From NCBI RefSeq assembly GCF_020783315.1, contig NZ_CP086063.1, positions 558,001 to 622,000 of the forward strand: 64,000 bases of DNA. The letters run 5' to 3'. The translations under genes and the position numbers were made by a program. The notes beneath the pieces were generated by a model that was not told where the DNA came from, did no database searches, and worked only from the letters and a program-made list of their open reading frames with translations. The DNA comes from Ferruginibacter lapsinanis (GTDB taxonomy: Bacteria; Bacteroidota; Bacteroidia; Chitinophagales; Chitinophagaceae). Shown one piece after another: positions 35,403 to 45,607 of the stretch; position 1 is the stretch's first letter, and each line of letters starts with the position of its first letter.

Positions 35403-35792
35403 TTGAATAACAAAACCTATTTTTTATTCAATTGCATTTGGGCCGGCATAATAATATTGATATTATTTTATGCCGGCTTTTTTGCTTACAGTAATCATGC
35501 TGTGCAGTGTGTGTATAAACAAACTACCGGCATGGACTGTACTACCTGTGGCCTCACAAGAGCATTTCATCATATCCTGATTGGTAATTTTAAAGAAGCA
35601 ACCAGACTCAATGGTTTATCACTGCAATTGTTTGCTTTCTTCGGCATACAATTAATGGCAAGGATTTTTTTATTTTTCTATTTTAAGAAACAACAATTCT
35701 ATCCCCGATATTTTCTCGCTGTAGATATTACATTCTCGATCTTTTTATTCATCGGCTGTTTTTTCCCTCTTATTGCTGCAATTTTTAATTAA
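35403..35792 (+). CDS. DUF2752 membrane protein (TTG start)
   Basis: The 129-aa product carries the DUF2752 signature MDCTTCGLTRAFHHILIGNF, a CxxCGLTRA-like box, between transmembrane segments. No ATG is available in the first 40 codons. Initiation at TTG 35403, 7 nt after the DUF4190 stop, is the best choice and suggests translational coupling. The two proteins with DUF4190 and DUF2752 often occur together in Bacteroidota. Confidence 0.8.
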   Translation: MNNKTYFLFNCIWAGIIILILFYAGFFAYSNHAVQCVYKQTTGMDCTTCGLTRAFHHILIGNFKEATRLNGLSLQLFAFFGIQLMARIFLFFYFKKQQFYPRYFLAVDITFSIFLFIGCFFPLIAAIFN

Positions 35793-35923
35793 GCATAGAG
35801 AAAGCGATAGACGGCAGACACATTCTTCTGCAGGCGTAATCGAAGGCACAGATACGCCAGGCTGCTTAGCTGTGCTGCATATCTGCGCTAGTGAGGGAGT
35901 AAGACTCAATCTTGTTGATGAAA

Positions 35924-36700
35924 TTACTCATTTGCTCCATTAGGCTGTATAAACGATATCACATCTGATTGGATGGAAACATTGCCGGTTTCATCAACAA
36001 GATTAAATCTTACCTCATATTCATCATTATCATTTTTGCTCTCTTTTGTAAACTCAAATTCACCCCAACACATATTATGACCTAATTCAAATAGGCCATT
36101 ACTACTCTGTAAATAGCATGTTTTTTCAATACCGGTTCGTTTATTTTTAACTATAGTTTTGATCAGCTGTTCAATAGGTTCAATAGGTTCAAAACTAAAA
36201 ATTGTTTTTACTTCCGGCCCACAACCATACCCTATATATATTTTCCTGATCAATGTTGGTTGCTTCTGCCAAACGGGAGCATTACCAGATCTATTAACCG
36301 CTTTCCATTTAATGGCAACATCTTTTTGCTGTTCAAAGTCCCTGCCGGTGAATTTTGTAATTTTCTTTGCTCTATCTACTTCTATCAACTCATATTCTTC
36401 ACCTTCAATTAACTTAGAGGAAGGTGTTAAGACGATCTGCATAAAATTTAATCCGCCATTACAAACCTGTGTAACCAATAATAGAATTCTATTTTTTGTC
36501 TTTGTTGACTGCAAATAAATTTTATATTTTGAACCAATAGCATTTCCATAGCTTGAATCACCGGTATTAATTATTACAATTGAATGATTACTTATTAATT
36601 TCCCACAAGGCCATACACAGCTGGTTTGATAACCTAAACAATCTGCTTTGGCAATGGTGATAAAAAAAGACAGAACAGTGATGATGAAAATTTTTTTCAT
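35924..36700 (-). CDS. Secreted cysteine-containing protein of unknown function
   Basis: Starting at the ATG at 36700 gives 258 aa with a clean signal peptide (KKIFIITVLSFFITIAKA). An in-frame ATG at 36748 would add 16 residues and is less likely. The mature part has paired cysteines (CLGYQTSCVWPCG) and a beta-rich composition that could be Ig-like. No family was recognised. Both ends of the gene are near a short sequence of the type AAGACTCA..CTTGT (35888 and 36758). It sits in a patch of poorly conserved secreted proteins. Confidence 0.65.
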   Translation of the reverse strand: MKKIFIITVLSFFITIAKADCLGYQTSCVWPCGKLISNHSIVIINTGDSSYGNAIGSKYKIYLQSTKTKNRILLLVTQVCNGGLNFMQIVLTPSSKLIEGEEYELIEVDRAKKITKFTGRDFEQQKDVAIKWKAVNRSGNAPVWQKQPTLIRKIYIGYGCGPEVKTIFSFEPIEPIEQLIKTIVKNKRTGIEKTCYLQSSNGLFELGHNMCWGEFEFTKESKNDNDEYEVRFNLVDETGNVSIQSDVISFIQPNGANE

Positions 36701-36751
36701 AAAACGAAAGCAATAAAATATTGACAACAAAAATACATTTAATTTCATGCA

Positions 36752-36866
36752 GGAGCAAGACTCAGCCTTGTGTCCTCATATTTCTGAGTCAACAATAAAC
36801 ATTGGTAACTCCCATGCAGTATGACAGAGTCCTATACATCTGGAAGAGGGTTAAACAACAACACAG
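36752..36866 (+). repeat. Dispersed intergenic repeat, copy 2
   Basis: Contains GTGTC, then after 15 nt CAACAATAAACATT, then GGTAACTCCCATGCAG, GACAGAG and TCTGGAAG. It aligns with copies 1 and 3 and ends 6 nt before the ATG of the next gene. Confidence 0.65.
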
Positions 36867-36872
36867 TAAATC

Positions 36873-37277
36873 ATGGAAACTAAGTATAAATTAGTATTAA
36901 GTATTTTTTTGATTTTGAATGCTAACGCTTTTTCTCAGTCTGAAAAAACTGATTGGTCTTTGATTATAAAGACTAATAGCACATGTAAAGTGTTAACAGA
37001 ATATGAAATGGGGCATCACCAAGACAGAGACGATGGATTGCATTTAAGGTTTTTTGATTCTGCTAGAACAAAGATTTATAAGAGTTTCTATATGCGAAAT
37101 AGATATTTGAATGGATTATCTTCAACATATAATAAAGAGGGAATTTTAATTAAACTGGAAAATTATAAAGATAGTTTAGAAGATGGCTTTTTTTATTATT
37201 GGAATAACAAGGGAATATTAGTAAAAAAAGAATTTTGGGAACAAGGAACTTTAAAAAAACATTGGACATATAAATAA
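36873..37277 (+). CDS. Secreted MORN-variant (YwqK-like) repeat protein
   Basis: The 134-aa product has a signal peptide (LVLSIFLILNANAFSQ). The C-terminal half has MORN-variant-like repeats: NGLSSTYNKEGILIKLENYK, then EDGFFYYWNNKGILVKKEF. Proteins with such repeats are sometimes annotated as YwqK-type antitoxins, but without a recognisable toxin neighbour that role is unsupported. It lies between copies 2 and 3 of the dispersed repeat. Confidence 0.65.
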   Translation: METKYKLVLSIFLILNANAFSQSEKTDWSLIIKTNSTCKVLTEYEMGHHQDRDDGLHLRFFDSARTKIYKSFYMRNRYLNGLSSTYNKEGILIKLENYKDSLEDGFFYYWNNKGILVKKEFWEQGTLKKHWTYK

Positions 37278-37278
37278 A

Positions 37279-37392
37279 CTGTCAATACGTTACTAAACTA
37301 ACAATAAATATTAATAACTCGACGACAGCAAGACAGACTGATATGTCTATTGGAAGTTATTGGCGGCGACCAACAACGGCGAAGTGCGGAAG
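37279..37392 (+). repeat. Dispersed intergenic repeat, copy 3
   Basis: Contains CTGTC, then after 15 nt TAACAATAAATATT, AATAACTCGACGACAGCAAG, AGACTGAT, CTATTGG and ACCAACAACGGCG, in the same order and spacing as the other two copies. Confidence 0.65.
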
Positions 37393-37401
37393 CATTTGTC
37401 T

Positions 37402-37926
37402 TTAAATGAATAAATTACTATGAAGTCCAAATTCTGATTTTCTCTTTTTTTCTATGTGTTTAATAACTTCATTCTTTGATTTAAATTCTGGAAAACCATA
37501 GCCAGTCCATATGTCTATGATTTTATCACCTTGTAATTTGAGAAGAAGTATTGTTGTTGATTCTCCAAGACCACCCGTTAAATATGTAATAAGAAAAATG
37601 TCTTTGCTTTGAGAAAAGAACAGCAATTTCCTTCGAGGCAATTTTTTAGATGATGTACAGCAACATCTATATTCTTCGTTCGGATTTGCTATAGAAAAAC
37701 TGTCTTTTGTCAAACAGTCAAGTTGTTGTTTAATTGCCTGAGGAATTTGTTTTTTATTCGTAAATGTTTGAAAAGTCTGTAATTGCAAATCTGAAAGAAA
37801 GCTGTCTAAATTTTCGTCTAAAAATATTTTGGTTGTGTCAACAGTAATACCACAATCGTTTTGTCCGAAAGAGCTATAGGGGAGCACCAAAAAAAGGAAA
37901 AAGATAAAATAATTAGTCTTTGTCAT
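37402..37926 (-). CDS. Secreted protein of unknown function
   Basis: The ATG at 37926 gives 174 aa with a signal peptide (TNYFIFFLFLVLPYSSFG); the upstream ATG at 37962 would add 12 polar residues before it and is less likely. The mature protein has a YRCCCTSSKKLPRRK stretch and a C-terminal domain with LTGGLGESTTILLLKLQGD and WTGYGFPEFK. No family was recognised. Confidence 0.6.
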   Translation of the reverse strand: MTKTNYFIFFLFLVLPYSSFGQNDCGITVDTTKIFLDENLDSFLSDLQLQTFQTFTNKKQIPQAIKQQLDCLTKDSFSIANPNEEYRCCCTSSKKLPRRKLLFFSQSKDIFLITYLTGGLGESTTILLLKLQGDKIIDIWTGYGFPEFKSKNEVIKHIEKKRKSEFGLHSNLFI

Positions 37927-38000
37927 ATTTACTAAATTGGAAGAGAATTTAGGATCTATCACCTAAATTACCTAAAGCTACAGGATGGTTCCATCTTTTT

Positions 38001-38471
38001 TCATGTATTAAATTCAAGCCATTGGGATGAGCAGTCATTTATTTTATTATATTTTGAAGAATGAAAAATAAGCATGATCCTATACCTATTTTTTATTTTT
38101 AAAGGGCAAAATATATTCTTTTGTCCGATTTTCTTTTGCCCTTTATTTAAGTAATCAAATAATATCTCTCGATATGGGTCCAATGAAAGTGCACAAATTT
38201 GCGTAACAAACTCTCTCTTCTGTTCATCAAAAACTTGTACGACATACTGAATATCTGAAGTAACACTTTCTGATACAAAAAGGCAAGCAGGAATTCTTGT
38301 TTTTTTTCTGGAAAAGGACCTAATCTCATAACTGAATGATATCTGATTGTTTTGAACATCCTTTGCTATTGAATCTATTGAAATAGTCAAGGATGAATGA
38401 TGTTCATTATGTTGAGCAGTTAAGTTTACGGAGTAAATTAAAGCTATACATATTAATAATTTAGTCTTCAT
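38001..38471 (-). CDS. Secreted protein of unknown function
   Basis: The 156-aa product has a signal peptide (LLICIALIYSVNLTAQ). The rest is beta-rich, with ISFSYEIRSFSRKKTRIPAC near residue 50. No family recognised. It is the last of the small secreted genes before the repeat array that precedes atpD. Confidence 0.6.
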   Translation of the reverse strand: MKTKLLICIALIYSVNLTAQHNEHHSSLTISIDSIAKDVQNNQISFSYEIRSFSRKKTRIPACLFVSESVTSDIQYVVQVFDEQKREFVTQICALSLDPYREILFDYLNKGQKKIGQKNIFCPLKIKNRYRIMLIFHSSKYNKINDCSSQWLEFNT

Positions 38472-38542
38472 TTTTCATTCTTCTTTCAAATTTAATACAA
38501 TATCCTATCAGAACAACCCAATCTGGTCACCAGCACCCCTTA

Positions 38543-38790
38543 ACCCTTCCTGAACTATCCGCTTACCCCTTGGGTAACTGGTAACAACCCCTTAATGAAG
38601 GGGGTGCTAACCCGTTGGGTAACGGGTACATTACCCCTTTGGAACGACCTGGTTTACCGTTGAGTAACGGGTAAGTTTGCCTTAAGTTAAGGGTAACTTA
38701 CCCGTTGGGTATGGGGTAAGCGACCCCTTCTGAACTAGTCGCTTACCGGTATAATAACGGGTAATCAACGCTTACACTAAGGGTTAACGA
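38543..38790. repeat. 22-23-nt period array of palindromic units upstream of atpD
   Basis: Eleven units begin at 38543, 38565, 38587, 38610, 38633, 38656, 38679, 38700, 38723, 38745 and 38768, so spacing is 21-23 nt. Typical units read ACCC(C/G)TTGGGTAACGGGTA and are imperfect palindromes (TTACCC...GGGTAA). Units 1 and 9 are nearly identical over 20 nt (TGAACTA..CGCTTACC), 180 nt apart, indicating a larger-scale duplication. The array fills the gap between the last secreted-protein gene and the atpD promoter and has no open frame. Confidence 0.88.
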
Positions 38791-38966
38791 ATAGGTTTGA
38801 ACGGGCAGGCACCCCCTACTCCACAATTAACGCTCAATAGTAGTTCCATAGTTGAACGGAGCCTTTCGTAACCTCATGATAAACTCCGCCATCGCAGCCC
38901 AATCGGGGCTCAAAAGCCTATTACAAAAAAATCGATATTGTATTTCAAAATCCCGATTTCAACCCT

Positions 38967-38974
38967 TACCTTTG
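38967..38974 (+). promoter_or_regulatory. Promoter -7 element (TACCTTTG) for atpDC
   Basis: TACCTTTGCGG lies 63 nt before the atpD ATG and matches TAnnTTTG. Confidence 0.65.
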
Positions 38975-39000
38975 CGGCCTGAAACGAAGCGGCACATGCC

Positions 39001-39032
39001 AAATCGTAAATCGTAAATCTAAATTCGTAAAT
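39001..39032 (+). repeat. 7-nt tandem repeat in the atpD leader
   Basis: Units AAATCGT, AAATCGT, AAATCTA and AATTCGT follow one another at 7-nt spacing directly before the atpD ATG at 39038, inside the predicted 5' leader. Confidence 0.8.
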
Positions 39033-39034
39033 AG

Positions 39035-40543
<1,509 letters not shown>

Positions 40544-40555
40544 TTATAATTTGAA

Positions 40556-40602
40556 GATTTGGAAATTTTGAGATTTGAAAAACTCTCAATCATTTCCAAA
40601 TC
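40556..40602 (+). other. Long hairpin between atpD and atpC
   Basis: Arm GATTTGGAAAT (40556-40566) pairs perfectly with ATTTCCAAATC (40592-40602). Inside it TTGAGA (40568-40573) pairs with TCTCAA (40584-40589). It is followed by further CCAAATCT repeats up to 40618. It lies between the two cistrons and could act on RNA processing or on atpC translation. Confidence 0.75.
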
Positions 40603-40624
40603 TCCAAATCTCCAAATCAGTATT

Positions 40625-40876
40625 ATGACTTTAGAAATATTAACTCCAGAGCGTAAAATTTTCAGCGGCGAAGTATACGGCGTTCAATTGCCGGGTATCA
40701 GCGGTTCATTCGAAGTATTGGACAAACATGCTCCGATGGTGAGTGCTTTAAAAGCAGGTAGCCTGAAAATTTTAAAAGATAAGACTGCTACTTCTTCTTT
40801 CAAGATACAAAGCGGATTTGTAGAAGTGTTGAATAACAAGACCACTGTGTTAATTGAAGGTGCTGAAGAGAATTGA
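40625..40876 (+). CDS. atpC: F0F1 ATP synthase subunit epsilon (short form)
   Basis: The product starts MTLEILTPERKIFSGEVYGV, typical of epsilon, and is 83 aa. That covers the N-terminal beta-sandwich only and lacks the C-terminal helical domain of longer homologues, as in other Bacteroidota. The ATG at 40625 is chosen; a TTG at 40559 would translate the inter-cistronic hairpin. The gene ends shortly before a strong terminator. Confidence 0.93.
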   Translation: MTLEILTPERKIFSGEVYGVQLPGISGSFEVLDKHAPMVSALKAGSLKILKDKTATSSFKIQSGFVEVLNNKTTVLIEGAEEN

Positions 40877-40901
40877 TAATTTATAATTGATAAAGATAAT
40901 G

Positions 40902-40930
40902 AGCCCATACATATTGTATGGGCTTTTTTT
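40902..40930 (+). terminator. Rho-independent terminator of atpDC
   Basis: AGCCCATAC pairs with GTATGGGCT across ATATT and runs into seven T. Confidence 0.92.
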
Positions 40931-40960
40931 ATTGACATGAATCACCTCATTGTGCTGAAC

Positions 40961-42079
40961 TTATTTTTTACAATTCCTTCTTCTACCCCGCCAAAGTATG
41001 AAGCCCGTAATAGGTAATGAAGCCGCTATTACGCTTGCGAAAAACATCAATATCTTTCCGGGCAACCCCAATGCAGCTCCGGTATGCAGATCGTAATTAA
41101 TACGCATTATTTTATCGGCCGCAGTGGTGTTTTTATATCGGCCATACAAATGCTTTACTTCTATCTCTTTCAAGGAGTATTGATCAAAATAACGATAATC
41201 GCTTTTCCAATAGGTATCTGCATCCGGGTTAGCCACACCTCCAATAGATACTGAATCATTTTCAGGAAAATGCACTTCAAAATTTTGTGCATCGGGATGT
41301 GCTGCGATCATCTTTTGCCACACAATATCTACTGCAGGTTGTATTGAATGAGCCGTATCTTTTTGTAATTTCTTAGAAAATGTTTCTTCGTACTGGTTAA
41401 GCTTTTTCCCTCCCGAGGCAGTATAATAAACAGATCTTGCAAACCATTGAAACCCCATCACCATCCCCGTTAGTGCAATCACCATTCCAACAGTAAGCAT
41501 ATAAAAACCTAATACATTGTGCAGGTCATAATTCTTTCTTTTAAACCCCGCATTCCATTTAATACTGAATCGTTGTTTACGTGCAGCCTTATTCCGTGGC
41601 CACCAAAGTACAAGCCCTGTTATCATCATCACCACAAAAATGAGTGTGGCCGATGCAACGATAGGCTGCCCGATAGCTGGTGGCAACCACAAATAATAAT
41701 GGCCCATTATCATCACTCTGAAAAAATCAGTACTCATATCTGTTACCTGCTGCACTTTGCCCGTATACGGATCTACATACACAATAAAAAAATAATCATC
41801 CCCGTAAAAAATAACCTGCACCGCTCTATGCCTTTTACTATATGTAATACTATGAGCCAGCTTTCCGGGCAATGACGCTTCTGCAATTTTTTGTAATACA
41901 GACGGAGGCTTTGCAACAGCATTTGCATCAGCTACAATAAACTGATACGGTTTTGATACTGATTCGATTTCTCTTTGAAACGCCAATATACACCCGGTAA
42001 TACCCAGGAACACAATGATCACTCCACTCGATAATCCGAGTATTAAATGAAGCTTACCAATTATTTTTCTTATCCGCAT
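40961..42079 (-). CDS. PepSY-associated transmembrane protein (iron-related)
   Basis: About 372 aa from the ATG at 42079 (the ATG at 42106 is less likely). It has an N-terminal transmembrane segment (LHLILGLSSGVIIVFLGITG), PepSY-type domains (YIVYVDPYTGKVQQVTDM resembles VYVDPYTGxV) and three more membrane segments. The Bacteroidota phrase YDLHNVLGFYMLTVG with a membrane His is present. Such proteins accompany siderophore receptors and may reduce or release iron at the inner membrane. It follows the TonB receptor on the same strand. Confidence 0.88.
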   Translation of the reverse strand: MRIRKIIGKLHLILGLSSGVIIVFLGITGCILAFQREIESVSKPYQFIVADANAVAKPPSVLQKIAEASLPGKLAHSITYSKRHRAVQVIFYGDDYFFIVYVDPYTGKVQQVTDMSTDFFRVMIMGHYYLWLPPAIGQPIVASATLIFVVMMITGLVLWWPRNKAARKQRFSIKWNAGFKRKNYDLHNVLGFYMLTVGMVIALTGMVMGFQWFARSVYYTASGGKKLNQYEETFSKKLQKDTAHSIQPAVDIVWQKMIAAHPDAQNFEVHFPENDSVSIGGVANPDADTYWKSDYRYFDQYSLKEIEVKHLYGRYKNTTAADKIMRINYDLHTGAALGLPGKILMFFASVIAASLPITGFILWRGRRRNCKK

Positions 42080-42156
42080 TCTAACTATTTGTTTGAAATA
42101 ATACAATCCCTGTAGAAACAGGGATTGTCAAAGTAACATCTACACTATCAAAAAAA

Positions 42157-44535
42157 CTAAAACTTATATCCTACAGTAAACCGCACATTCGTTCCCGGTT
42201 CGGCCTGCCAATAATAATAAGGGCCCCAATTGTAAAAAGCTCCGGAGTATAAATATTTATTCAAGATATTATTTACCACCACATTAAAAGATAATTTTTC
42301 TTTTGTGTAAGATACGCCGCCATCCACTCTGAAATAATCGGGTAAGCTTTGTACGGAATTATCAAACACATACCATGGAGCCCTCTTTACCTGATATTGA
42401 TATCCTAAAGAAAAACCCAGCCCATTTACTATTCCTTTATCTACTCTATAATTCAGCCAGGCATTTTGTACATGCTTTGATGACCCCGGCAATTGATTAC
42501 CGATCACTTTTGGATCTGTATCTTCTGTAATCTTTGCTTCAGTGAATGCATAGTTTACGATCACGTCAAGATTACGGATGAGCTGCCCTTTGATATCTAC
42601 TTCTACACCCCGTGTTTGTTGCTCTCCTGTCTGACGATTGTATGGCAGTCCCAGGCTATTCAAGTGATCAGGGTCTGCAGTCTGCACGTTTGTTCTGGTA
42701 ATCTGATAGGCAGATATAGTAGAGTTCCATTTTCCATTATACCAATCCTTTTTAATTCCTGCTTCTACATTAGTTCCAATAATAGGATCAAAACTTTTCT
42801 GCTGCCAATCACTCCCAAAATTTTCCAGCATTGCTTTATCATATACAGCATATACAGCAGTATTCTTATCGATTGAATAACTTACCCCTACTCTTGGTGT
42901 AATTTTTTTATGGTCTACTGCCCCCGAATAAGGATCTGAAGTTTTAAAGGCAGTATATCTACCTGCAAGGGTTAAACGAAGTTTATTATCCATAAAACTT
43001 AATTCATCCTGAGCATATAATCCGCTATAGGCATTATAGTATCTTACTCCTCTTTCTCTTACAGATAACGTTCTGTCAAAAGCGACGATGGGTGTTGATT
43101 GGCCATGCACCGGAGCATAAATATTTATAGGTGTGCCGATCGCTCTCGATTGACTCCAGTCGTGATAATAATCTTTACTGCTCAAATCTATACCTGCAAG
43201 AATTGTATGTCCAATGTTTCCTGTCGTTGCTTCGCCGTTCACAAACATTTGCCCCGCCTTGGTAAGTCCCAACACATCCCAATTGCCTGCTCCTCTTTGC
43301 ATCAAACTATCATTACTTGCATCAAACCCTTGAGGCCAAAGAGATATTCCCTCCTGATCATACCTGATATAAGATGTTTGTGCTGTGAATTTCCAATCGT
43401 TGTTGATCTTGTGCTCAAAGATCGCTGACACATTTTTTTCGATCATATCTGTTTTAGGCAAATTGGCTTCTGCTGTAGTAAATGTAATTGGCAGATCAGC
43501 TAATCCTCTTTTTGAAAATGAATAGTTAGAACCGATTGGACTGGTTTGCACTTTTTGATAAGCATATTCTAGTGTTATTGAACTTTTATCATCCACCCAA
43601 TATTTTAATACCGGTACAATTCCTACACGATCATTAAAATCATATTGACGATGTGAACCTTTGGTTTGTCCTACCACATTTAAGCGATATAATAACTTTC
43701 CATTTTTAGAGAGCTTTCCATCCAGATCTAATGCAGCTCTATACAGATCAAAACTGCCAACAGATACATTTAGTTCTCCTTTATTTCTGCCACTCGGCTT
43801 TTTAGTAACTACATTGTAAAAGCCACTCGGATCGGTATTTGACAGCATGAATCCTGCCGGACCCTTTACAAATTCAATCCGTTCCACCATACTCATATCT
43901 TCAACAAGCGGCCCCCATGCTGTGGATACGTTTAATCCATTCCTAAATGCGGCCACATTGCTCCCACGCATGGTTATACGGGCATAGTTATCCCAATGCT
44001 CTACCCTGGTTGCACCACTTACATTACGTGTTACGCCTTCAAGCATATCAAATATTTGCTGATCATTCATTGTTTTAGAAGTTACTACCTGTATGTTCTG
44101 TGGAATTTCTAATATAGGTGTTTGCAAACGCAATGAATTAGAGGTGCGATTTGTTTTAAAACTATTTTTATTTGCCACTACTACCACCTGACTTAACTCT
44201 TTATTGCTAAGACTTAGTTTAATATCTACAACGGTTATTTTTCCGGATATCACATCCGTGATTTTCTCTACATCATCATATCCAACCAAACTAACTATTA
44301 CAGTTTGTTTGCCCGCCGGTACGTTTTTAATTTTAAAATTTCCTGCATTATCTGCAATTGTATTTTTATTATTATCCTTTAATAAGATGGTCACACCTTC
44401 TGCCGGTTTACCATCTGCTGTGGATATCACTCCAGTGATCGTCCCTGTATTTTCTTGCGAAAATGCAGTGCTGATGCTAATTACAGCTATCAGTAAAAAA
44501 AGTATTTTAATTTTTGGGTACGTGATCTTTATCAT
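42157..44535 (-). CDS. TonB-dependent siderophore receptor
   Basis: The 792-aa protein has a signal peptide (ILFLLIAVISISTAFS). A carboxypeptidase-like regulatory domain (TITGVISTADGKPAEGVTI) follows, then a plug with LEIPQNIQVVTSKTMNDQQ and MLEGVTRNVSGATR, the FhuA/FoxA-type plug signature. A 22-strand barrel ends in VRFTVGYKF. It imports a ferric siderophore with TonB energy. It is paired with the PepSY protein downstream (77-nt gap), making an iron-uptake operon. Confidence 0.92.
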   Translation of the reverse strand: MIKITYPKIKILFLLIAVISISTAFSQENTGTITGVISTADGKPAEGVTILLKDNNKNTIADNAGNFKIKNVPAGKQTVIVSLVGYDDVEKITDVISGKITVVDIKLSLSNKELSQVVVVANKNSFKTNRTSNSLRLQTPILEIPQNIQVVTSKTMNDQQIFDMLEGVTRNVSGATRVEHWDNYARITMRGSNVAAFRNGLNVSTAWGPLVEDMSMVERIEFVKGPAGFMLSNTDPSGFYNVVTKKPSGRNKGELNVSVGSFDLYRAALDLDGKLSKNGKLLYRLNVVGQTKGSHRQYDFNDRVGIVPVLKYWVDDKSSITLEYAYQKVQTSPIGSNYSFSKRGLADLPITFTTAEANLPKTDMIEKNVSAIFEHKINNDWKFTAQTSYIRYDQEGISLWPQGFDASNDSLMQRGAGNWDVLGLTKAGQMFVNGEATTGNIGHTILAGIDLSSKDYYHDWSQSRAIGTPINIYAPVHGQSTPIVAFDRTLSVRERGVRYYNAYSGLYAQDELSFMDNKLRLTLAGRYTAFKTSDPYSGAVDHKKITPRVGVSYSIDKNTAVYAVYDKAMLENFGSDWQQKSFDPIIGTNVEAGIKKDWYNGKWNSTISAYQITRTNVQTADPDHLNSLGLPYNRQTGEQQTRGVEVDIKGQLIRNLDVIVNYAFTEAKITEDTDPKVIGNQLPGSSKHVQNAWLNYRVDKGIVNGLGFSLGYQYQVKRAPWYVFDNSVQSLPDYFRVDGGVSYTKEKLSFNVVVNNILNKYLYSGAFYNWGPYYYWQAEPGTNVRFTVGYKF

Positions 44536-44684
44536 TAGTAATTAATTTTTGAGATGCAAAAGTGTCTGTAAAAAAAATGTTGTGGTGTAGCAATCGGGAA
44601 ATATCTTTACGCAAAAAGGAAAGAAGCATTTCGAAGATGCGTTGCTTTATAAAACACGAAAATTAGATACCGCTATCTTTTAAG

Positions 44685-44692
44685 TATCTTTG
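44685..44692 (+). promoter_or_regulatory. Promoter -7 element (TATCTTTG) for the DUF983 gene
   Basis: TATCTTTGCAAACC precedes ATG 44699, leaving 6 nt between element and start. Confidence 0.7.
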
Positions 44693-44698
44693 CAAACC

Positions 44699-45142
44699 AT
44701 GGATAATAAGAAACCCACTCCCAATTATTTTTTGAGCATATTCAAAATGAAGTGTCCACGTTGTCGCCGTGGCCCAATGTTCAAAGATGCTAACCCATAT
44801 AAAAAACTGAAGCTTTCGCATATTTTTGATATGCCCGACAGATGCCCTACCTGTAATCAGAAGTATGACCTGGAAACAGGTTTTTGGTATGGCACTGGCT
44901 ATGTGAGTTATGCGTTGGCAGTAGCGGTTTCTATTACTACATTCATTGCATCATTGGTGTTGTTTGGTGTAAATTTCAATGACAACAGTATCTTCTGGTG
45001 GCTGGCAGCTAATTGTGTATTGCTGGTATTGATACAACCCTGGTTGATGAGATTAAGCAGAGTTATTTATTTGTATTTCTTTGTAAAATATGATCCGGAT
45101 TATGAGCAACATAAACCTGTGGAGTTCGATCATCATCAATAG
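44699..45142 (+). CDS. DUF983 family protein
   Basis: The 147-aa protein has two zinc-ribbon-like pairs (MKCPRCRRGPMF and DRCPTCNQKYD) followed by two transmembrane segments (YALAVAVSITTFIASLVLF; WWLAANCVLLVLIQPWLM), as in DUF983. An upstream TTG at 44690 overlaps the promoter element and cannot be the start. Function is unknown. Confidence 0.85.
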   Translation: MDNKKPTPNYFLSIFKMKCPRCRRGPMFKDANPYKKLKLSHIFDMPDRCPTCNQKYDLETGFWYGTGYVSYALAVAVSITTFIASLVLFGVNFNDNSIFWWLAANCVLLVLIQPWLMRLSRVIYLYFFVKYDPDYEQHKPVEFDHHQ

Positions 45143-45147
45143 CAACC

Positions 45148-45591
45148 TTATTCTTCTGCCTTAAAAATATCAGTAAAAATATTTGCTTTAGATAATTCTT
45201 CCACATCGCTTAATTCAAGATCAATTGCATGAGTGCTTTTATTTATTTCAACCAATGAAAGAGAAATAGAAATAAATAATAAAATAAGGCTTGTTGCAAA
45301 AATGAAATGCGCTGCTTCTATCCAATTCCTGAAAATGGTGTACATGCATAATACACATAACAAAAAACTGATCACACTCAGCATCTGCATGTAACGGATC
45401 AGATTTAAACGGCTTCTTAAATTTTTGATCTGTCCCAGTATATTTCTTTCATTAGGTTTACCACTTACATATTCTTCATGCAACTTTCTTACTCGTCCGG
45501 CTACAGCCAAAAAACGATTGGTATATGCCAGCATCAATAAAGTAATTGCCGGAAAAAGTAATGCAGGTGTATTGATCGAAATTTCTAACAT
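45148..45591 (-). CDS. DUF2721 family membrane protein
   Basis: The 147-aa protein has three hydrophobic segments. The family pattern NTPALLFPAITLLMLAYTNR occurs at the N-terminus, and LNLIRYMQMLSVISFLLCVL and LVEINKSTHAIDLELSDVEE later. Role unknown. It lies 16 nt downstream of the GNAT gene and is probably co-transcribed with it. Confidence 0.82.
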   Translation of the reverse strand: MLEISINTPALLFPAITLLMLAYTNRFLAVAGRVRKLHEEYVSGKPNERNILGQIKNLRSRLNLIRYMQMLSVISFLLCVLCMYTIFRNWIEAAHFIFATSLILLFISISLSLVEINKSTHAIDLELSDVEELSKANIFTDIFKAEE

Positions 45592-45607
45592 ACATTAAAA
45601 ATAAGTT

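Noticed and set aside
36873..37277. YwqK-type antitoxin of a toxin-antitoxin pair
   Set aside because: The protein has a signal peptide and no toxin gene adjoins it; MORN-like repeats alone do not support the role.
38543..38790. CRISPR array or rRNA/tRNA remnant
   Set aside because: Units vary throughout, have no constant repeat and spacer division, and no tRNA fold was found.
40559..40624. Longer atpC start at TTG 40559
   Set aside because: It would translate the hairpin and repeat region; epsilon proteins start at MTLEILTPE.
44690..44698. Longer DUF983 start at TTG 44690
   Set aside because: It overlaps the promoter element; ATG 44699 fits the family start.
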